Positions 6,353-9,123 of a DNA stretch of 9,123 bases are shown piece after piece. The notes under the pieces were generated by a model. The model was not told where the DNA came from. It searched no databases and saw only the letters and a list, made by a program, of their open reading frames with translations. The number at the start of each line of letters is the position of its first letter. Position 1 is the stretch's first letter. The DNA comes from Chloroflexota bacterium (GTDB lineage: Bacteria; Chloroflexota; UBA6077; CF-72), in assembly GCA_019242065.1 (NCBI GenBank), contig JAFAWJ010000265.1, positions 1 to 9,123 on the forward strand, in the 5' to 3' direction. A program made the position numbers and the translations under genes.

Positions 6353-7558
6353 ATGAGCGGACGTTCTTTCCTGCAGATTCCTGGACCCACAAACATACCC
6401 GACCGCGTTTTGCGGGCGATGGACCGACCCGTCGTCGACCACCGCAGTCCGGAGTTCGCGCAGCTCACTGAGGACGTCCGCGTCGGTTTGCGGAAGGTGT
6501 TCGGCACCGTCGACGGTGCGCCGATGCTGTATCCGGCGTCGGGCACGGGCGCGACGGAGGCGGCCCTCGTCAACGTGCTGCGTCCGGGCGACCGTGTCCT
6601 TTCCTTTAACTATGGGAACTTCAGCGGCGGTATGGCCAAGATCGCCCAGCGCTTCGGCTACGAGGTCGACGACATCGCGCTGCGGTGGGGGCAGGCGGTC
6701 GACCCGAACGACGTGGAGCGCCGGCTGCGGGCTGACCGCGGGACGAACCCCTATCGGGCGGTGATGATCTGCCACAACGAGACCTCCACGGGGGTCACGG
6801 TCGATCTCGAGGCGATCCATCGTGCCATTGCTGCATCCGGCCACGATGCGCTATTCATCGTCGATACGGTCAGCTCGCTGGCCAGCATCCCGTTCCACAT
6901 GGACGAGTGGGGTGTCGACGTCGTCATCTGCGGCTCGCAGAAAGGGCTGATGCTGCCGCCGGGCCTGGGCATTCTGGGCGTGAGTCGACGCGCGCTCGAG
7001 GTTGCCTCCCGGAGTGGTGGGTCACCGCGGCACTTCTGGGATTGGGAACCCATCATGCGCGAAAACCGCTTCGGGCTGTTCCCGTACACGCCCGCCACCC
7101 TGATGCTGTTCGGTTTGCGCGAGGCGCTCAGGATGCTGGTGGACGAGGAGGGCCTCGACAACGTCTACGCTCGGCACCAACGGCTGGCGGACGCCGTGCG
7201 CGCGGCGGTGCGCGGCTGGGGACTCACACCGGTGTGCGAGGACCCGGCGCGGGCGTCCAACACGATTACGGCGGTGCATACGCCCGAGGGCGTCGACAGC
7301 AACGCGGTGATGAAGCACGCGCGCGAACGGTACCAACTGTCGCTGGGCGGCGGCATCGGGCAGCTCAGCGGTCGCGCGCTGCGCATTGGGCACCTGGGGT
7401 CGCTCAACGAGCTCGAAGTGCTCGGCACGCTGGGTGGGATCGAGCTGGCGTTCAACGACCTGGGGATCGACGTGGAGATGGGCTCAGGCCTGCTGGCGGC
7501 GCAGCGGGCCTTCAGCAAGGCGGCCGCCGGCGAGCGGGAGCTGGCGTTTAGCCGTTAG
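6353..7558 (+). CDS. Class V PLP-dependent aminotransferase, serine/alanine-glyoxylate type
   Basis: Cytosolic fold-type I aminotransferase of 401 residues. The N-terminus FLQIPGPTNIP is the family's opening motif. SGTGATEAA (63-71) binds the cofactor phosphate, HNETSTG (141-147) and Asp171 in VDTVSS contact the ring, and Lys197 in GSQKGLMLPPGLG is the Schiff-base lysine. FPYTPATLMLFGLREAL (about 244-260) and LRIGHLGSLNELEVLGTL near the C-terminus match bacterial serine-glyoxylate aminotransferases. These convert serine and glyoxylate to hydroxypyruvate and glycine; relatives use alanine or other donors. Substrate choice cannot be fixed from sequence, so I give no symbol. The start ATG 6353 gives the conserved N-terminus. 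An ATG at 6343, overlapping the livM TGA, has the same following bases (ATGAGCGG) but is in another frame. The gene sits nine bases after livM, so it probably acts on what the importer brings in. Its last codons and stop (AGC CGT TAG) lie in an inverted repeat. Confidence 0.85.
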   Translation: MSGRSFLQIPGPTNIPDRVLRAMDRPVVDHRSPEFAQLTEDVRVGLRKVFGTVDGAPMLYPASGTGATEAALVNVLRPGDRVLSFNYGNFSGGMAKIAQRFGYEVDDIALRWGQAVDPNDVERRLRADRGTNPYRAVMICHNETSTGVTVDLEAIHRAIAASGHDALFIVDTVSSLASIPFHMDEWGVDVVICGSQKGLMLPPGLGILGVSRRALEVASRSGGSPRHFWDWEPIMRENRFGLFPYTPATLMLFGLREALRMLVDEEGLDNVYARHQRLADAVRAAVRGWGLTPVCEDPARASNTITAVHTPEGVDSNAVMKHARERYQLSLGGGIGQLSGRALRIGHLGSLNELEVLGTLGGIELAFNDLGIDVEMGSGLLAAQRAFSKAAAGERELAFSR

Positions 7559-7636
7559 CCACACCTCTCCCCCTCACCCCGTGGGGAGAGGGAGTAATCG
7601 TTGCGCTAATGGCTAATGGCTAATAGCTAACGGCTA
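7549..7636. repeat. 11-base inverted repeat carrying both convergent stop codons
   Basis: TAGCCGTTAGC at 7549-7559 is exactly repeated in reverse complement as GCTAACGGCTA at 7626-7636. The left copy contains the Ser-Arg-stop end of the aminotransferase. The right copy, read on the minus strand, contains the Ser-Arg-stop end of the YceI lipoprotein. The arms flank the GC-rich hairpin and the heptamer array, so the whole 68-base intergenic gap is bracketed by it. Seen directly in the sequence; the meaning is unknown. Confidence 0.85.
7564..7591. terminator. GC-rich hairpin between convergent genes, possible bidirectional terminator
   Basis: CCTCTCCCC (7564-7572) pairs perfectly with GGGGAGAGG (7583-7591) across a 10-base loop, giving a strong 9-base-pair stem directly after the aminotransferase stop. 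The position between two converging genes suggests it limits read-through in both directions. There is no T run on either side, so it is not a textbook intrinsic terminator. It could equally be one copy of a scattered intergenic palindrome of the REP kind. Confidence 0.5.
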
Positions 7637-7639
7637 TTA
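7605..7639. repeat. Tandem heptamer array GCTAATG x4-5
   Basis: Successive seven-base units are GCTAATG, GCTAATG, GCTAATA, GCTAACG and a degenerate GCTATTA, from 7605 to 7639. The array runs into the 3' end of the YceI gene, supplying its last codons and stop. Seven is not a multiple of three, so slippage here would shift the reading frame of that tail. The units are AT-richer than the surroundings. No known element was recognised. Confidence 0.8.
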
Positions 7640-7641
7640 GC
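7619..7641. terminator. Second hairpin, over the YceI gene stop codon
   Basis: GCTAATAGC (7619-7627) and GCTATTAGC (7633-7641) form a perfect 9-base-pair stem around TAACG. It is built from the last heptamer units and covers the TAG stop of the minus-strand lipoprotein gene. It could form in either transcript. No T tract follows on either strand, so a terminator or RNA-stability role is only a suggestion. Confidence 0.4.
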
Positions 7642-8553
7642 TGCGAAGACCAGCTCGAGCGTCAGGCCGTCCTGGATACTCAGCACTGGGCCGGCTTTCG
7701 GCGGCGTCATCCCGAAGTCGCTGATATTGACGTTGGTCGTCGCGTCGCCGCTGACCGTGGTGCCGTCGAACTGGGCGTTGACCTGCCAGCTCACGGGCCT
7801 GGTGACGCCGTGCACGGTCAGGTCACCGTCGAGCTGAAAGGTGGCCTGACCCGACGTCGGCAAGGGATTCGGCAGACCCTGCGCGTCGCGCGGAACGAAG
7901 GTGGCCATCGGGAACTGGCTGGTGTGCAGCGTGTTGCCCTGGATGAAGTTGTCGCGGCGACTCTCGTCGCTGGTGAGGGTGCGCAGGTCGACCTGGACCT
8001 GGGATTGATCGGCGGCGATCGAGCCGTCAGGGTCCAGGACGATGGAGCCGCTGACGCTGGAGCTCGTGCCGACGGCTTCGCTGGGCAGGTTGCGGCCGGC
8101 GAGCTGCTCCTGGGCGTGATAGCTGGCGTGGCTGTTGGCGGAGTCGAGGACGAGGGTGGTGGCCGCCGCGGCTGCCGCAGGCGCGCTCTGGGAAGCCGTA
8201 TTGGATGGACTCGTGGTGGCCGCGGACGGGGCCGTGGCCTGGGCGGACGCCCCCGTCGGGACGATGGTGGTAGACGGCGATGGGCCGCTCTGGGCAGACG
8301 TGTTGGAGGATGAAGCCGCGGCCGCGGACGGCGAGGGGGCACTCTGGGCGGACGGGCTCGTCGGGAGGGTGGTGGTAGACGGCGATTGGGCGCTCTGGGC
8401 GGGCGTTGTCGCAACGCTGGTGGCCGCGCCGGCGGCGGGCGTGTTGTCTTCGGGAGTCGTCGATCCAGCCCCGCCGCACGCCGTGAGCCACACACAGGCG
8501 AGCGCCAGGGTGACCAACCAGCGGCCGCGCGGCAACGCGGCTGTTGCGTGCAT
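7627..8553 (-). CDS. YceI-domain lipoprotein with long Ser/Ala/Pro/Thr linker
   Basis: Predicted surface lipoprotein of 308 residues. It starts with a signal peptide: basic PRGRW, a hydrophobic stretch, then lipobox LTAC with Cys26. Residues 27 to about 133 are low-complexity Ser, Ala, Thr, Pro and Gln with repeated SAQSxPSPSTT blocks, probably a flexible spacer. From about 135 to the end is a YceI-like lipocalin-type beta barrel: SHASYHAQEQL, SGSIVLDPDGSI, SQVQVDLRTLTSDESRRDNFIQ, SQFPMATF, LDGDLTVHGVTRPVSW and ISDFGMTPP. YceI proteins bind isoprenoid or other amphiphilic lipids, and the domain alone is about 170-190 residues. Anchoring by a lipid and spacer suggests it faces outward from the membrane. 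The start ATG 8553 lies two bases after the PolX-like gene's stop, so the two are probably co-transcribed; GGTGG about seven bases upstream is a weak ribosome site. The last residues, NSR, and the stop come from the repeat at the junction. The bound ligand is unknown. Confidence 0.88.
   Translation of the reverse strand: MHATAALPRGRWLVTLALACVWLTACGGAGSTTPEDNTPAAGAATSVATTPAQSAQSPSTTTLPTSPSAQSAPSPSAAAASSSNTSAQSGPSPSTTIVPTGASAQATAPSAATTSPSNTASQSAPAAAAAATTLVLDSANSHASYHAQEQLAGRNLPSEAVGTSSSVSGSIVLDPDGSIAADQSQVQVDLRTLTSDESRRDNFIQGNTLHTSQFPMATFVPRDAQGLPNPLPTSGQATFQLDGDLTVHGVTRPVSWQVNAQFDGTTVSGDATTNVNISDFGMTPPKAGPVLSIQDGLTLELVFAANSR
8241..8400. repeat. 55-base direct repeat inside the YceI lipoprotein linker
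   Basis: Bases 8241-8295 recur at 8346-8400, with 48 of 55 positions identical by my alignment, at a spacing of 105 bases (exactly 35 codons). The longest exact core is the 16-mer at 8266-8281 and 8371-8386. A shorter related block lies between them at about 8330-8349. On the minus strand each encodes a SAQS...PSTT module of the linker. The in-frame period and high identity suggest a recent internal duplication. Confidence 0.8.
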
Positions 8554-8555
8554 AG

Positions 8556-9123
8556 CTAGCCACCATTCTGAGAGCGTTGCCGCAGAAGCTCACGTAAATC
8601 CGGCAGCGACCGCGTATTGAGCACGTGGCGCGCCTCGAGCCAGCCCCGCCGCGCACTGCCAACTGCCAGCCAGATATTGTCGAAATCAAGCGTCGAATGC
8701 GCGTCCGAGCTGAGCGTGCAGCGGCCGCCGCCGTCGCGAATCCGACGCGCCCACGCGCCGTCCAGGTCCATGCGCGCCGGATCGCCACTGACTTCGAGCG
8801 CACATCCGCCCGCGACTGCCGTGGCGATGACGCGCGGCATGTCGACCGCGTACGACGGTCGAACACCCAGCAGCCGACCGTGCGGATGATTCAGGGTGTG
8901 CACCAGCGGATTGCCGATGCCGCGCAGGATGCGGGCGGTCATGACTGGCTCGGACTGCTTGAAGCGACTGTGGATCGAGGCCGAGACGTAGTCCAGGCTG
9001 ACGAGCGTCGCGTCCGGGTAATCCAGGCTGCCGTCTTCCAGGATGTCCATCTCGGTGCCGAGCAAGATCGTGAACGGCGCCAGTTGCTGGTTGAGCTGGT
9101 GGACCTGGCGCCGCGCGTCTTCG
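8556..9123 (-). CDS. polX: PolX-like family X DNA polymerase, C-terminal PHP domain (5' end outside window)
   Basis: Only the last 189 residues are in the window; the frame is open to the right edge, beginning EDARRQVHQLNQQLAPF. The sequence matches the PHP domain at the C-terminus of bacterial PolX. It has GTEMDILEDGSLDYPD, ASIHSRF, a H-x-x-GRLLG block (NHPHGRLLG), LEVSGDPARMDLD (usually L-E-I-N...R-L-D-L), SSDAHS (usually N-T-D-A-H-S) and RRGWLEARHVLNTRSL. The visible metal-binding residues (Glu, His, His, Asp-Ala-His) are retained, consistent with an Mn2+-dependent 3'-5' exonuclease or phosphatase activity. In PolX enzymes this domain follows a polymerase domain and helix-hairpin-helix motifs and serves base-excision repair. 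The polymerase part is not visible, so a stand-alone PHP phosphoesterase cannot be excluded. It is followed after two bases by the YceI lipoprotein gene. Confidence 0.82.
   Translation of the reverse strand, partial: EDARRQVHQLNQQLAPFTILLGTEMDILEDGSLDYPDATLVSLDYVSASIHSRFKQSEPVMTARILRGIGNPLVHTLNHPHGRLLGVRPSYAVDMPRVIATAVAGGCALEVSGDPARMDLDGAWARRIRDGGGRCTLSSDAHSTLDFDNIWLAVGSARRGWLEARHVLNTRSLPDLRELLRQRSQNGG

Noticed and set aside
7564..7600. Textbook intrinsic terminator for the aminotransferase
   Set aside because: The hairpin is strong, but no T run follows it on either strand, so I kept it only as a possible terminator.
7605..7641. CRISPR-like array
   Set aside because: The units are seven bases long and directly adjacent with no spacers; this is a simple tandem repeat.
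8027..8866. Minus-strand open frame spanning the end of the PolX-like gene and the YceI linker
   Set aside because: It is out of frame with both well-supported proteins and looks like shadow sequence.
1..9123. Mobile element, prophage, toxin-antitoxin or defence system
   Set aside because: No transposase, integrase, phage, nuclease-toxin or defence domain was seen; all genes are metabolic, transport, repair or envelope types, packed without foreign-looking gaps.

Overview
The window is a GC-rich (my estimate, about two-thirds G+C), densely packed bacterial chromosomal segment. It holds nine genes, almost no intergenic DNA, and no sign of RNA genes, insertion sequences, phage or CRISPR. Ribosome binding sites are weak or absent at most starts. 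Alternative starts (GTG, TTG) are common, and two exported proteins look like lipoproteins. With a PHP-domain family X DNA polymerase present, this fits a free-living GC-rich bacterium; Chloroflexota is my best guess, at low confidence.

Layout. On the left, two overlapping minus-strand genes encode a fumarylacetoacetate-hydrolase-family protein (1769 to 837) and a short-chain dehydrogenase (840 to 7). An 84-base divergent gap (1770-1853) separates them from a plus-strand operon. The operon encodes a complete branched-chain-amino-acid-type (HAAT) ABC importer: substrate-binding lipoprotein (1854-3056), ATPase LivG (3069-3836), ATPase LivF (3829-4497), permease LivH (4497-5363) and permease LivM (5360-6343). 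Nine bases later comes a class V aminotransferase of the serine/alanine-glyoxylate type (6353-7558). On the right and convergent with it is a minus-strand pair: the C-terminal PHP region of a PolX-like DNA polymerase (running in from beyond the window edge to 8556) and a YceI-domain lipoprotein (8553 to 7627).

How the genes may work together. The importer would bring in an amino acid or carboxylic acid. The co-transcribed aminotransferase would move its amino group to or from glyoxylate/pyruvate. The divergent FAH-family enzyme and dehydrogenase would process an oxo-acid or alcohol/ketone intermediate. That is inference from context; the substrate cannot be read from the sequence. The PolX-YceI pair looks unrelated.

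What stands out. (1) The FAH-family protein lacks the His-Glu dyad of the FAHD1-type hydrolases, and the overlapping SDR has Ala where the catalytic Ser should be. (2) LivF is unusually compact. (3) At the convergent junction both stop codons lie inside copies of the same 11-base inverted repeat, which flanks a GC-rich hairpin and a short heptamer array. (4) The YceI lipoprotein carries a recently duplicated low-complexity linker. I see no clear sign of an entirely new system.
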